The notes: generated by a model from the letters alone, not told the origin. A stretch of 64,000 nucleotides of DNA from Caprella mutica (GCA_947561585.1 CANNZV010000114.1:754470-818469), one strand, 5' to 3'. Shown: positions 1 through 12,369, counted from the stretch's first letter. Translations and numbers: made by a program.

Positions 1-120
1 AACTCATATTAAATAGTACCTGCAACTCACCACGTAGGTAGGCGCACAGATAAACCATAAAATTTAGTCAAATTTAACAAATCAAATATGATTTGATTCA
101 ACTAATCCTTTCTCTGTGTG

Positions 121-470
121 TAACCTAGTTTTTAAAAGTTTGCTCTTGGCGCGGGCGGAACAGTCCTGAACCAATTAACTTGACGATAATTTCTCTTCTT
201 AAAAATCTCCATTTGATATTCAAACAACTTTTGTTAGACACCAAATAATGTTTTCCATTTAAAATAGAATTAACAACCGAAGATGAGTACATTCACCCTT
301 ATGTACTCAAACACACAAGTGCATCTAATGACAGGAGATAATCTGATCTAGCACTAATATATTTGAATAACTGCTCATAATATCTTACCATTTATCACCT
401 TCGTATTTGTCTAATCATATCATGAGGAGTGGCGCACCCGCAGCTATGTTAATTGGGTTAACACCAGAAT
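121..470. repeat. Dispersed repeat, copy 1 (GC-rich ends)
   Basis: A block beginning near ACCTAG with GGCGCGGGCGGAAC at about 148-161 and ending near GGCGCACCCGCAGC at about 432-445; the ends are roughly inverted relative to each other. Its core (ATTCACCCTTATGTACTC, then CAAACACAC) recurs at 4437-4665 and 33835-34045. This looks like a non-autonomous element with inverted GC-rich ends in otherwise AT-rich DNA. No coding capacity. It lies just outside the outer edge of the large inverted duplication. The family is not identified. Confidence 0.5.
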
Positions 471-479
471 ACTCCTAGC

Positions 480-2180
480 TAGACTATTCAGTGTCACTAA
501 CGATTGAAATTCTAATGACTTTTTAGTTTCAACTGCTTGCAAAGGATGCAACTGTCTCCATATTACACAAAACAATAATTATTTGGAGCATTTCGGTTAA
601 AAGATGACAATCGAGTGGCAATCAGCTCGGTACATTGCTGAACAGTCACCAGAGTGACTTCTAAGTTTGGTAATTGCATTTTAAGGAAACTAAATTCATC
701 TGATTTGGAGAAAAGAAAGAAGAACTTCTTAGGGTATTCTGATCGGTAGTTAGTGCCTTAATTACTATTCAATTAGAAGTTTAACCCATTGGATCTTGAT
801 TTTTGAGTGTAAGATAACAACAATATTAAGCTTTAGTATTTTTAAATTATTGAGCTCTTAAACAATTTTTTATTATGTGTAAATTAAAAGATGATATGTT
901 TCAAACATTGGCAAGTAACTGTTGGTAAAACATTTCTTCTGCCATTGCCATAATTGTTTTTAGAAATAAATATTTCGGTTCAAAAGAAGTGAAGTTTCGG
1001 TATCCAAAGAAAATCTTTTGATTTCCACTCAGTCCTGATTATCGATAATTGGATTGAGGAAAGCGAGTCTTGGAGGACAAAAGATCATCCGCTTCGACTT
1101 GTGAGATCCAGTCAGGGGAAAAAGGCTAATTTAATATTTAATTTGGTGAAACACATCAAACTTGGAGTAATTTAAATATCTTTATATCTAAATATGCTTT
1201 ACATCGTGAGGAGTTCTAATAACAAAATGTGTTTCATTTCTATGGATATTGTCCTCAAGAAATATTTCAAATTGTGCCATTTGAGCTTAGAATTGTCCAT
1301 TCAGACCCAAAGTTATTATTAGTCTTTGCTAGGCGTTGTACTCCAGATTTTCTTGTGAATGTTTTGAATTTTAAACTCCCTCGTAAATATTCGAGGGAGA
1401 AGTTCCACAACACAAACTTTATTGCAATTCTAAGGCCTTAATATTAAATACTTTTATTCGAATCTGATGAATAATTCATTCCTATATTGAAAATAGCTAC
1501 TGATATTAATTTTGTTGTTGATTTGGTTGAAAACAAGTAATATTCAAATGTGTCTCTGTAAGACAAATGAATAGAGTATGTTAAATGATTATTTAATTTG
1601 ATTATGGTAAAAATTATGCGTTATTTTCTAACACTCACAAAAAAAGTTTCTATGGATATTATTGTATTAATATGCCATCGTCATAAATGAAAATTCGTAT
1701 TTAAATTTTGTTCGTTATCAATTTACGTAAATCGAACTGACCAAAATGTTATACTTCAGACCACTTTTGTAACCTCTGTCACACCATCACAGTCTTCTAG
1801 TATTAAATGTATGACAAAAGATTATTTTCATATAAGTAACTATGATGTTCTTCTCCTCAGAAACTGCAAGTTTTATCCTAGTAAATAAAATACAAACCTC
1901 TGACGTCAAGAAATGACTGAGAATGAAATAAGGAAGGGAATATTTTCTGGTATTTTGGAATACCAATACACAATTGTCCTTATTTACTTCATAATATAAA
2001 TATTATAAGTTGTGTCTCAGATAATTTCTGTCTGAGTTAAAATTTGTGTCTCAATAAAGTTCAGTCTCAGTTAAATTCTGTCTCTATAAAGTTCAGTCTC
2101 AGTTAAATTCTGTCTCTATAAAGTTCTGTCTCTGTTAAATTCTGTTTCTGTTAAGCTCTGTCTCAGTTAAATTCTGTCTC
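480..2180 (+). repeat. Inverted duplication, arm 1, outermost block
   Basis: The reverse complement of this block is found at about 46990-49860. Landmarks: 1040-1110 matches 49195-49265 at roughly 95% by eye, 1229-1490 matches 48810-49098, and 1740-1900 matches 48200-48370. A 70-codon frame at 1229-1441 and its partner in the other arm share a stretch including the residues LLLVFARRCTPDFLVNVL. However, the codon differences in the shared part are mostly amino-acid-changing (about 7 against 2 silent), as expected for neutral DNA. I therefore do not call a gene here. Confidence 0.85.
2033..2180. repeat. Minisatellite, GTCTCAGTTAAATTCT-type units
   Basis: Tandem units of about 16 bp alternate between GTCTCAGTTAAATTCT and GTCTCTATAAAGTTC forms. 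A related array in reverse complement (GAGACAAAACTTAACTGA-type units) is at about 47020-47130, in the matching place of arm 2. Unit order and divergence differ between arms. Noncoding. Confidence 0.75.
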
Positions 2181-2189
2181 ATGTTTTTT

Positions 2190-2830
2190 CTGCCTCGCCT
2201 TTTCTCATCCAATTGTCATCTTTTATCATTAAATTACTGTTTGTGTTCTTATGCACTACTTTAGTCAAAATATTGTTATTCTTGTTATTGCTGGTCGTGT
2301 GAGGTTAGGTTAACATACTAATAGGAAGTGTTATTGTTTTTGACTATAGTGTTAATTGTGTTATATGATGTCACATTATAGGAGTTGTTTAGTTGGTTGA
2401 TGTGTTTGTCATCTGGTTTCTGTTGGAGTATAGTATAATTGTGATGAAATAGTGAGAGGGAGAGGGGTTGCGTTTGTTTAGGAGGCATTCTGCTCATCGT
2501 CTCATTGGAGAAAAATCCTGGAATAAATATTTGACACTCAGTGTAAAAGTTCTGTACAGATCTTCTCCATTAATTTACTGTTACTAAATATGCCTGATCG
2601 TAAAGTATCCGCCTTACAACCATTAGTGGACTCTTACGGTGTATTTGAGGTACTTTAGAGTTTCCAGGATTCTCCGGCTGCTTCCGGGAGGTATTTCTAT
2701 TGAGTACTCGTCTTTGTATGTCGAGAAATGAAAATCGAAGAGAATAAAAGACGCCGGAAAAGTCAAACTGAATTAGAGAGAAAGATTGGGAATATCTCAT
2801 TACCTAGAATATATTCATTGATTTCTAATT
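2190..2830 (+). repeat. Inverted duplication, arm 1, second block
   Basis: Matches about 41090-41890 in reverse complement. Shared landmarks include AATGAGACGATGAG (reverse complement at 2490-2510 here; 41443 in arm 2), the AATTTAATGATAAAAGATGA stretch, and ATATAACACAATTAAC. Arm 1 has a short purine-rich seed at about 2450-2470 where arm 2 carries an expanded C/T-rich 36-bp array. The block directly abuts the outermost block here, but the two are about 5 kb apart in arm 2. The minus-strand frame at 2570-2800 is not supported as a gene. Confidence 0.8.
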
Positions 2831-3155
2831 GTAGATATGTAAATAGAAATCAATAATATAAATCACAATACAATACAATAATCTAAATTATTGTAGATAT
2901 GTTCACTATTCTGTAAAATACTGAGTATTCACTCATTTCTAATTGTAGATATGTTCTCATTGATTTTAATATTAGACGAGTTCCATAAAGGAAGTGCTCA
3001 AACTATAAAATTTGAAATTAAAGTTTTTCATGAAAAGTTATCCTTGTAATCAAAATATAATTATGATTATTTTAATTTTTCATCAGTAAAAAGATAGGTG
3101 AAAATTCCTTAATCGTCCGTATATCTCAGTAAGCTTCCAAAAATCTATCTATAAA
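2831..3155. other. AT-rich stretch, no gene seen
   Basis: Contains short near-repeats of the phrase TTTCTAATTGTAGATATGT at about 2820-2840 and 2936-2955, and an AATACAATACAATAATC run. Nothing codes and I see no partner in arm 2. Confidence 0.6.
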
Positions 3156-3590
3156 GTTTGGATGTTGCGACCCTTTTTGCACCTAACAGGCCATAATTCC
3201 TTATAACTTCCCAACAAACCATGACACATTGTGCCAACATTGGCACTAGATGGATATATGGGCAAGAAATGGCAGACTGAACACAGCAACTCCATGTAGA
3301 AATTACATGGAGTTGCTGTGGTTTTCCATTCCCATGGAATGTTACTTTGGGCGGAGGGTGGTTCAGTATGGAGAATCCATCCCATTGAATTGACATATTG
3401 GCCATACCTGATTAATATACAGCATATCAAGATTATATGGCTGAAAATTGATTAATATATCGAAAACATCTTCGGCAAAGATGGTTTCAACATAACAGCC
3501 CATGCTGTCACCATGATGGCCCAAATTGCAAAAAAACACATACACAGTACAATCTATATAGTGCCCTATCAACTATGGTTGCTAGGGTAT
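3156..3590 (-). repeat. Dispersed repeat, copy 1 (pair with 18.33-18.71 kb)
   Basis: The reverse complement of this segment matches 18331-18712, for example CATTCCATGGGAATG-type, AATGGGATGGATTC, and GACAACATGGGCTGTTA-type stretches. The spacing does not fit the mirror order of the large inverted duplication, so this is an independently dispersed element. It carries a local inverted repeat, CAACTCCATGTAGAAATTAC followed by the complementary ACATGGAGTTG, at 3289-3316. The open frames at 3145-3572 on the minus strand are not conserved as frames in the second copy, so I treat them as chance. Confidence 0.75.
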
Positions 3591-4436
3591 AGTAGATAAG
3601 ATCTGTAAGTAAAGAATATTTTAGCACTTGTGTCATTTGGCTTCCTTATAAACTGCCTGAGAATTTTTTCGCTTATTTCGAGGGGAAAAGCTTCTTCTCG
3701 TATCCTCATCTCTTTTTGGGTTGGTTTCGGGATTTTCCACAATAGAAACTATGGTTCTCTAAATCCTCACAAGTTCTTTGGCTAAATCTAGAGTCAACCC
3801 TTCTGAAAGACCTGCTACAATTTTTACCCTCTTGCTAGAAGTTAATCGTACATTTTTTGTCCTTTTCATAGAGCTGCAATAAAGCGATTGACAGTTGAAA
3901 TGCCTTCAAAATACATAAACGTTCATAACTTTCCAAATTTCACACGTATTCAAAAAATATTTTAGCAAGAAAATAAACCTTGAAGCAATCTTACAGTAAT
4001 CCAAGTTTCACTACTGTACTATTAATATTACTAAAATTATTCACAAAATAGTGATCTGCAATAAAGCGATGGACACAGTTTTTATGCAGATATAATGCAC
4101 CTTGCACTTCATTTTTTTTTTAACTTTACTAAACTAGCCCTCAAAGTTTGTTCACTAACCTAGACGCCATGTTGCTAGAACCTGCTGTCAATAATATCTT
4201 ATAAAATCTTAAGAATATACTTTTCAATATAATTTCTTTATAATAACTTTAATCTATAATATTTGCACATTCATAGGTATACGAAATAGAGTAATAAGCA
4301 ATGATAAGAAGCAAATATTTCTTAGATATTACTCTTAGCCACTGAATACGAAGCTTGGTGTGCGTAAATATTCTGGCACATTCAGCAAACACGTTAACCT
4401 GTTGTAGTCGGGTTATAGTCAACTGACTTTATTGAA
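3591..4436. other. AT-rich stretch, no gene seen
   Basis: The phrase CTGCAATAAAGCGAT occurs twice in direct orientation (about 3873 and 4057), suggesting a degenerate duplication of about 185 bp. No open frame, RNA gene or terminal repeats are evident. Confidence 0.5.
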
Positions 4437-4665
4437 ACATTCACCCGTATGTTCTCAAACACACTCGTGCACCTCATGCTTGGAGAGAGCTCCGATTTAC
4501 TACTAAAATATTACACCTTCGCATCTGTCCAAACGTACGTAGTTCGGCGAATACGTAAAATTCATAAAAGAACAGTTCCTAAATCGGTCTACAAGTAGAG
4601 TTATTATCCTTTTTTTATGAAGACAGGTTCACCAGAACCAGCGGCTAGGTTATTAAGGTTAAGCA
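4437..4665. repeat. Dispersed repeat, copy 2
   Basis: Shares CATTCACCCGTATGTTCTC and CAAACACACTCGTGC with copies at about 290 and 33838, and ends with ACCAGCGGCTAGGTT, matching the end of the 33.8-34.05 kb copy. Arm 2 lacks it at the equivalent junction (about 36735), where the flanking sequences run on. It therefore looks like an insertion made after the inverted duplication. Confidence 0.6.
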
Positions 4666-6290
4666 ACTTCTAATTATTCTCATCTGAATTAATGTTATCA
4701 TCAAATATAAAAGTGTTTTATTGAACTTACAGCAGAGTTTTACACTATTGTTCGAACAGCGTTACACTATATTGTTCGAACAGATTGTTACACCATTGTT
4801 TAAACAGTAACTCTCTTCAGTTATTGTTACCTACAGTCAGTCTGTGGAGGTCGAGCATCACACCGAGCAGAGGAATTCATTGCAGTTTCATCGACAGTTT
4901 CTCTCCTGAAAAAGATGGAAAACAGAGAAATAAGCATTCACTTTGTGATTAGGAAAATATAATAGATCCCTACACACTTTGTTGTGCTAAAGGCACTCTA
5001 CTATTAGAAGTGAATTAGATTAACTCACTGAAGAACTTTTCAAACCTTGAAATGAATTTATAAAAAAAAAATGCTTGCAGTTTACTCTTGTGGCTGATTA
5101 ATCAATTAACTCAAATATAATTAAACTCAATGCTATATATGGGAAATAGAATATAGTCTTGGGAAAAAAAATATTGAAATTGAATATTGAATATCTTTTT
5201 TATCTTTCATTACTACTTCCTATCAAGAAATTACAATAATCTTTTAAATGTTGATGCAAATTACTAATACGAATTTAGATCTCATAGATCTACTTCAATA
5301 ACTTCGTTCGTACAATTTGCACGTTAATCACTGAATTTATTAAGTCTTTCATCAAAATTTCCACAACAGACGAAATTAATATCCACATCAACTCTTTTTC
5401 CTGCCAGTAAATTAGGGGAACAATAGGCAATCAATTGAAGCTTGAATCAAGATCAGTAAATTAGAAGTTGAGCGTCATTGTCAATAGGGAATGCAAGAGT
5501 TGGGGAGTAGATGGAGAGTATATTAGTCAGTCATTTAGAGATTAGGTTCAGTATTGGATAGAGAATAAGATAGAGTAAGATAATGAACGACTTGGAGATT
5601 TATATAGAGAGTAAGATAGAGAGTTTTATAAAACATAATTATAGTGGCTTGTGCAATTAACTTTTTTTATAAATTCATTAACGGCAACTGCATAATTTCG
5701 ATAAAAGTAGAAGAGTTTTGAAGAGATCCTTCAAGTCAGTATGAGAGAAAGTGATGAGTGTAGAGCACAAACATTGATTGTGGGGATTCTCAGTTAGATA
5801 TCTCCTGTGTAGATTAGAGTAAGATTTGATGACATACATTGTTACCAAAGCAAATAATGAAATGTTATTATATTTCATATTGATCGAGAAATGCATTTGA
5901 AAGTTTCAAAAATCTCAGTTTCGGTGTTTGGGGTTAAAGTACATCTTCTTTTATGATATCTTAGAGGTTAGGCCTCAAAGAAAATAAAGCAAAGTAACGC
6001 TCTTCAAACAGAGTAAATTTTAGGGTGAATTTCTACATTATCTCTGAACTTTGAGGAAAGAAAGAGAATGCCTTTGTTTTGGTATAGGAGACATGAAGTT
6101 ATTGCACATCTTCTTTGATGGTGAACATAAAAGAATATTGCTATGCATGATGTCCTTCTGTACGAGATGCAAGAACGCTGATATTTGCCATCAAAACAAA
6201 CCATTTACGATCACTATTAATACATGACAGGAATTTCCTTTCTTGGATTGACGAACACTCGGTATTTGTTTGGAATTCGAAAACTGGGGA
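4666..6290 (+). repeat. Inverted duplication, arm 1, third block
   Basis: Reverse complement is at about 35400-36735. Landmarks: 4835-4915 (GGAGGTCGAGCATCACACCG) matches 36480-36580, 5400-5530 matches 36130-36310, 5690-5930 matches 35780-36020, 6100-6210 matches 35500-35600, and 6240-6290 matches 35400-35465. The frame at 6004-6204 has a one-base indel relative to arm 2 (TATCAGCG against TATCGCG), which breaks the frame. It also contains three slightly different copies of an ACTATTGTTCGAACAG motif at 4742-4806. Confidence 0.85.
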
Positions 6291-6436
6291 ATGAAGATTG
6301 GAATCAGGAATTCAGAGAATAGTTCGCAGTCTTTAAATTTAAGAGAAATTCTTCTGATGAATAAAGGTATATTAGCGAAATTAATAGAGTAATTAAGTCT
6401 TTTTTATTTACAAAATATCAAAAATATATTGATGAA

Positions 6437-6863
6437 CTCCTAGTTTACATCAGTGAACCTGGTAAATTGCACGGTTCCTAGTTAGCATCAGCACATGGAA
6501 AGCTGATGTTAACTAGGAAAATCGAAATTTAAAAAAAACTGCGGTTAGATGTATTCTCTTCACAACACCTTTAGTTAGGTTACTGAAGATTTTCATGCTC
6601 TTGCAAGAATTTCAGACAATTCTTCATTGTCCAGATGATTCAATTTAAGAATAGAATTCGAGCAATCCTCGCTATTTTCTGCAGAAATTTCCAATGGTTA
6701 AATTTCAATATGATGAGGTAATTTTTATGAGTGAAATTTAGAAGGATACGGGAGAGTCAAGTTACAGAAATTATGATTAAAATTAATGATTATTTATATT
6801 AAGAAACCAATTATATAATATAGCAGGTACCTATTTAGCATCATTGCTGATGTAAACTAGGAA
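6437..6863. mobile_element. Candidate MITE with CCTAGTTTACATCAG ends
   Basis: The left end (6438: CTCCTAGTTTACATCAG) and right end (about 6848-6863: CTGATGTAAACTAGGAA) are inverted relative to each other. Just inside the left end, 6477-6517 forms a hairpin with 16-bp arms around a 9-nt loop (one G-T pair). Just inside the right end, 6832-6862 forms a weaker related hairpin. I read this as a short TIR element with subterminal palindromes, or two adjacent small foldbacks. No coding capacity. I saw no counterpart in arm 2. Confidence 0.5.
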
Positions 6864-7249
6864 TTCACCATAATTGGGGAAATGTAACTATGAATTATAT
6901 CTATCGATTAGATAGTAAATAAATCCAATTAATATTGAGGATGAAATACAATTAGTTATCTAATTATTACAAGACATTGTGGAAACTGAGGCTTTGAAAT
7001 ATATTCATCCGATGTATTTCATCTTCATTTACATGCAGATTAGTAATGGTAAAGAACGTAAGAGGGTAGTAGAAACATGGGCTAATCACAGGAAAGTTAG
7101 AATTACTGTAGAAGTCATGAATGAATAAATTGTATAAGAAAAAAGTAAATTGAAGGAAAAAGTTAAAATTATAAATAATGGAATCCTCCTGTCTGATGAA
7201 TATATAGGTACAGCCTTCACATTCATTGCTCCAATTTCCATAGAATTAA
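6864..7249. other. AT-rich stretch, no gene seen
   Basis: No open frame, array or terminal repeat is evident. It falls between two arm 1 blocks and its partner in arm 2 is unclear. Confidence 0.5.
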
Positions 7250-7523
7250 AACTGTGTATTTTTCGAGAGAATTTATTTCGTTGTCAACTTTTAATTAAAC
7301 ATTGAAACTGAAAGTTAATTAATTTGAAGTATTTTAATTATGAGAAAATTAAGAAATTTTAAACTAGGAGCTAAACATGGATTGTAAAGTTATTCCAGTT
7401 TACCGTTATCATTATTGTTGTTGTTTTAATCATCTTAATAAATTACGGGGCTAAGAGAAAATATCCAGTGATTACAACGGTGATCCTTTGTCTGTATTGA
7501 AATTCTATTGTATTGTTAGTAGA

Positions 7524-7722
7524 ATATTTTACTAACAATAGAAGGTGATCAACTCTCCTAACAATAGAAGGTGATCAACTCTCCTAACAATAGAAGGTGA
7601 TCAACTCTCCTAACAATAGAAGGTGATCAACTCTCCTAACAATAGAAGGTGATCAACTCTCCTAACAATAGAAGGTGATCAATTCTCCTAACAATAGAAG
7701 GTGATCAATTCTCCTAACAATC
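7524..7722. repeat. 26-bp minisatellite
   Basis: About 7.5 nearly identical tandem units of 26 bp built on CTAACAATAGAAGGTGATCA plus a six-base tail. The same array in reverse complement, about 9 units and more diverged, is at 32517-32755. Units abut with no spacers, so this is not a CRISPR array. Confidence 0.95.
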
Positions 7723-8079
7723 AAAGTTTTTTTCCGAATCATCAAAACAGTAAAAGTTTCAGTCTTTGCAAACTCGTTAGAATTTCTTCATATTTTATAT
7801 TGGCGTAGAACGACAGAATTTTCTTCTTTTTTAGTTTGTTTGTTTCTGTTAATTGACATTTGTAATTTAAACTTGAATGGCAGTTTTGATTGGAAATGTT
7901 CATCTCACTTATATCATCATAAAATTATTATATATTGTGATTAATATTCATTTTTAAGAATCAAATAGTTTTTAAACTGTGAAGTCGGATACTTATAAAA
8001 GCTTTCAAATAATATTCTATTGAAAAGAATCTCAACAATAGTTGACGATTTTCAGTCATACCTGTATATTCCTAACTTT

Positions 8080-8188
8080 CCCAGGTAGCAAGCATTATTC
8101 CTGGGATATTGAGGGAATAACTCTGGGAAGTAGAATATATTCCTGGGATATTCCCTTAATATCCCAGGAATAAATTCTTGCTACCGGG
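8080..8188. mobile_element. 109-bp hairpin element, CCCAGGTA ends
   Basis: CCCAGGTAGCAAG at the left is mirrored by CTTGCTACCGGG at the right. The arms continue inward for about 38-40 bp with ATTCCTGGGATATT and its complement. Flanks read ...TTT and TTT..., a possible 3-bp target duplication. Related ends occur at 46659-46672 (GTTACCTGGGTA) and 58579 (CCCCAGGTAACA). It is absent from the equivalent site in arm 2. Noncoding. Confidence 0.6.
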
Positions 8189-8190
8189 GT

Positions 8191-8295
8191 TTATTGTCGA
8201 ATCCCAACAATAGCTGTCGAATCCCAAACATTACCTATCGTATCTTAGTCATATAACTATGTAGAATTCAATCCATAGTTGTCGAATCCCATCAA
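8191..8295. repeat. Short array of GTCGAATCCCA units
   Basis: Three to four degenerate units around GTCGAATCCCAACAATAGCT. Arm 2 carries the reverse complement expanded to about 25 units at 31595-32225. Confidence 0.7.
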
Positions 8296-9265
8296 GGTAT
8301 TTGTATGTCCAAAATTAATGAGATTCATCAATTTTTATCGTCGATAATGAGAACACAGATTTATAATTTAGAGTAAACGATAGCAATTAACCAACATGTA
8401 GATGATTAATAATTGAAAAATAAAACGGTGGAAATTTAATCATTAATTTAATCTAATTTTAAAATGATTATATTCTGTTAACTACTCCTATTTAATAATT
8501 GATGAATTATAATGCATATTATATTCATTATTCACTTCTTGCTATATATTTCACACCTCAAAACTCCCAGTAAATAAGTGATGAGTTTGATGGTAATTCT
8601 CTAATTACTGACAGTATTCTTCATTGGTTCATTTGGTGAAAAGAACTGATGTTCCATTAGCAACAAATGAGAATATTCAGGAAATAACAGAAACAGATAC
8701 ACTTTTTTACAATTCAAATGGGATATAAATATCTAGTGTTCTGTTTTTAATGATTTCATTAATATATAATAAAACTTAGGATCATATAATATAATAAATT
8801 TTAATGATTTTAAGTTATGTGTTGGTAATCAGATCAATAAAATCATATTAAGTTACACCATATTTGGATAAGTAGTTATGATTGAAGTTAATGAACTCGT
8901 AAGATTGATATGATAATCTAGTCATCTGATTTATACATTGGACTCTTCAATTACCTTTGAAGTAAGAGAATGAGTAACATTTTGTTAGAAGTAAGGATGA
9001 AACAAAATCAGTATGAAAACATGCACAAATTAGCGTTTGAATAACTCATCTCATGAATAAATGTAATTTAAGCAGAATTATAACACTCCGTACCCCTTTC
9101 CACCCCTTCCCCCTCCCTTCAGAATCTCATCATTAGCTCCACTCTCATCTCCATTAACATAATATTACGAGAAGAGCTAGTCGTATTTGTCTCTGAGCTC
9201 CAATGGAGTAATTCTGTTTGTTCTTGTTTTTCTAGAAAGTTTGTTTCTTTTGTTTTTTTCAACTG

Positions 9266-9440
9266 CAAGCTCACGGTGTTGTCAAAGAAAAAACATTTGG
9301 CGTTGGTGAGAATCCCTCTGAGTCAGATGAACTCAAATCTCGAGGATTTTCAGTGTTGCCAAAGAAATGACATTTGGTCTTGGTGAGAATTCCTCTGTGT
9401 CACATGCACTCAAATCTAAAGGATTGTCTGTTTTTTGTAG
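9266..9440. repeat. Tandem duplication of about 90 bp
   Basis: Two successive copies share GTTGTCAAAGAAA/GTTGCCAAAGAAA, GTTGGTGAGAATCCCTC/CTTGGTGAGAATTCCTC and CTCAAATCT. The mirror location in arm 2 (28860-28985) also has two copies, so the tandem duplication came before the inverted duplication. Confidence 0.8.
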
Positions 9441-9984
9441 AAATCAAATTTCGGTGAAATAAATGAAACAAAACGAGAAATTGAAAAGCTAAATGTTTTG
9501 GTACTCTCATACAAGATTCTGAAGTTTAGCTTCTGAAGATGATTAATATTGATTATATCACAATGCATTGGCCTCAGAACAATTACTGTGAGATGTAATG
9601 TTTCCATGATACTTTGAACAGTTTTAATGACATTTTCATAATCTTGATCAGTTTATATAATTTTTTACTGGTTCAATAAGTTTTGATTATGAAATATTCA
9701 GTTACTTTACGCTCTAATTCTTTTCTCTCTAGAGAAAAAAAAATGGAAAAAAATATATCTCTATTGATCTGATAATTGACTTTTTAAATGACTTTGAAGA
9801 AAGAAAAGTGATTCATTAAAGACTTCTGTTTTTTTATATCGAAAGCGATGAAAAAACTTGAGTGGATATTATACTCTTTTAATATTTAATTAATAACTAA
9901 AAACATCTTGAAATAGCGACACAAAGTACAGAGCTGAAGAATTGGTATGGGGAAAGCTCCACAACAGTTAAATGGAAGAAATTG

Positions 9985-10345
9985 ATGGATAGGTACAGTG
10001 ATGTAATTTATTGGAAGATCTGGGGATTGATGCACAATTACGGTGATATAATTTTTTAAAAATATGATAAATGATAAATTTATCGAGATCTAAAAATATA
10101 CAGATTCATCATGTTTACAAAAGATAAATAATCAATAATAATTTATCAATCTGTATATCAATAAAAATCAAGCCCTGTTAGACCATACTTGGTCTATTGT
10201 AATTGATGTACAAATACGGTGATATTATAAATTAGAAGATGTGGTGATTGATATACGGTTACGGTGATATAATGTATTATAAGATATGGTGTTCGATGCA
10301 CAAATATGAATATTTAACTTATTAGAAGATCTTGTGACGTAGTTT
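9985..10345. repeat. Degenerate 40-50-bp tandem repeat
   Basis: Units contain GATGCACAATTACGGTGATAT followed by a TTAGAAGATCTGG-like phrase, repeated about five times and interrupted at about 10045-10190 by unrelated AT-rich sequence. Arm 2 has a short counterpart at 28400-28520 in reverse complement. Confidence 0.6.
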
Positions 10346-11589
10346 ATTGATGCAGTGTGTGGTAGAGTGAGTGAAGTACAAAGTACCTACTTAATTGAAG
10401 ATATAATAAAAACAGAAATAATGAGGATAGGGAGGAAGTAAGAAAAGAAATAAATGCATTGTAGTAATTTGAACGATGAACAAAAAATAAACTTAATCAA
10501 CTAGAAAGATGAACACTGATTTAACTGATAGAACTATAAATATGTTTAGAGACTAAACTGAATGAGTTAGGAAGATGCTCTGTGACTTACTTGAATGAGT
10601 TTAGGGAGTTGAAAAGAAACATAACTGAATGAGATTGAAAAAGAACCTAACTCACACTTAACTGAATGCGATAGAAAGAAAACACGTGCATATCTTTTTT
10701 TTTAATAGATTTTTCCGTCCCATTTTAATTCACGAAGATAATTATTGGAATTTTTCGAATGAGGCAATTAAAGTGTGATGATTTCAGATGATTAAAGTGA
10801 ATCCTTCGATAAAAATAAAAAGGTGTTTTCTCTGTCAATAAATATTTTTAACTTTTCCAACTCGAGTACAATTTGAACTGTAAAGTCTTCTTTTCTACAG
10901 ATTGCGTTAGAATTAACAAAAACTAAAATTATTTGTTTGGTTAATTTAATTTATGAATTCAATGGTTAATTTACTTTCTATCTATATTGATTGGATCGAA
11001 TCATATTTGACAAATTACCGAAAGTTCGAATGAATGTTATGTCCTTTCTAGGTTGATAAAAAGGATATATTCATTCACGGTTTTTCTTCGTTTTCTCCTA
11101 ACTATAATAAATATTTTAAGCTGATTGAAGTGAATTTCTATATTTCCATCAGTTTGATGGATAAAAATCTTTGAAAACTTTTCAAAAATGTTATAAAGTT
11201 TTTTTTTACTCAAACAAATAACTGTTCAATTAGCTCGATGGACTTGATATAATATCTACATCGAATATTTTAGTTCTGTTCACTGTAAGCTTTTCAGGAA
11301 ATGAGAATTAAACCTAAAATTACACGAAAATACCAAATATGAAATATAATTTATCCCCATACATGTTCTTAGAATGTTACAATAAAAGAGGTTATATTTT
11401 ACTACTAATTTCTCCGTAATTTTGAATGATATTTAGTGACGTTTAATGATTTTCTCTATAAAAATATCTTGTAAATTGAAATTATTCGGACTCCAAATAA
11501 ATTCATTAAAAATTACAAAAGAGAGTAATTCATATGTTAGGAGAGCTTATTGAATTATATTTCACTGTGAGAAGATCAATGAGAACTCG

Positions 11590-12015
11590 GGTAAAAGATC
11601 TGGTAAATACAGAACTGAAATCTGGTAAATACAGTACTGTAGTAAAAGATCTGGTAAATACAGTACTGTAGTAAAAGATCTGGTAAATACAGTACTGTAG
11701 TAAAAGATCTGGTAAATACAGTACTGTAGTAAAAGATCTGGTAAATACAGTACTGTAGTAAAAGATCTGGTAAATAGAGTACTGATGTAAAAGATCTGGT
11801 GAATACAGTACTGTAGTAAAAGATCTGGTAAATAGAGTACTGTAGTAAAAGATCTGGTAAATACAGTACTGTAGTAAAAGATCTGGTAAATAGAGTACTG
11901 TTGTAAAAGATCTGGTAAATACAGTACTGTAGTAAAAGATCTGGTAAATACAGTACTGTAGTAAAATATCTGGTAAATACAGTGCTGTAGTAAAAGATCT
12001 GTTAAATTCTGTTCT
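11590..12015. repeat. 29-bp minisatellite
   Basis: About 14 head-to-tail units of 29 bp containing AGTAAAAGATCTGGTAAATA and CAGTACTGT. Each unit has a BglII-like AGATCT. The mirror array in arm 2 (27158-27350) has about 6.5 units in reverse complement. Single-base variants (for example TAGAGTACTG) are shared by scattered units, suggesting local unit exchange. Confidence 0.95.
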
Positions 12016-12369
12016 TTGGTAATAGATCTATACTGATAAAAAGTAATAGTTGATATAAATTTTGTAATTTAATCTACGGTAATGCCTCCCAGTATTTAAT
12101 TTACTTTTTGATTTTAAAATATTGTCATCGTGATACTATAATTTTTGGTACGTTAATGCTGAATTTATGTTCTCTTTCAAATCAATTAGCATTTCAATTA
12201 ATTATTATATAATTATTACTATATAATAATTGCTTCTCTTGTATTAGTTTTTTTATGCTTATGATATTTTTCCTTTTTTATTCTGATAAAAATTCAATTG
12301 TGCATAACCACAAATTTATATTCAATAGCTTAAATACAACCTAAAGTAATACTAAGATTTATCTAATTA

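Larger units (their letters stand above)
7250..8430 (+). repeat. Inverted duplication, arm 1, fourth block
   Basis: Reverse complement matches about 31490-33060: 7260-7440 with 32880-33060, the 26-bp array with 32517-32755, 7730-7900 with 32320-32510, the GTTGTCGAATCCC phrases with the array at 31595-32225, and 8340-8400 with 31490-31560 (GTTCTCATTATCGACG in arm 2). The arm 1 version contains a small foldback element at 8080-8188 not seen in arm 2. Confidence 0.85.
8500..12030 (+). repeat. Inverted duplication, arm 1, fifth block
   Basis: Reverse complement lies at about 27150-29960. Landmarks: 8640-8700 (GATGTTCCATTAGCAACAAA) matches 29820-29880, 9060-9440 matches 28840-29150, 9985-10370 matches 28400-28520, 10560-10680 matches 28140-28310, 11510-11580 matches 27360-27420, and the 29-bp array matches 27158-27350. 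No coding frame is conserved between the two arms here; the frame at 9416-9607 is a chance frame. Confidence 0.85.

Noticed and set aside
1229..1441. 70-residue frame shared with 48862-49098 on the other strand
   Set aside because: Conserved as sequence because both lie in the inverted duplication; most codon differences change the amino acid and the N-terminal halves diverge.
6004..6204. Small frame with a partner at 35514-35750
   Set aside because: A one-base indel near the start breaks the frame between the arms.
7524..7722. CRISPR-like direct repeats (26 bp; also the 29-bp array at 11590)
   Set aside because: Units are contiguous with no unique spacers, no cas genes, and the setting is eukaryotic.
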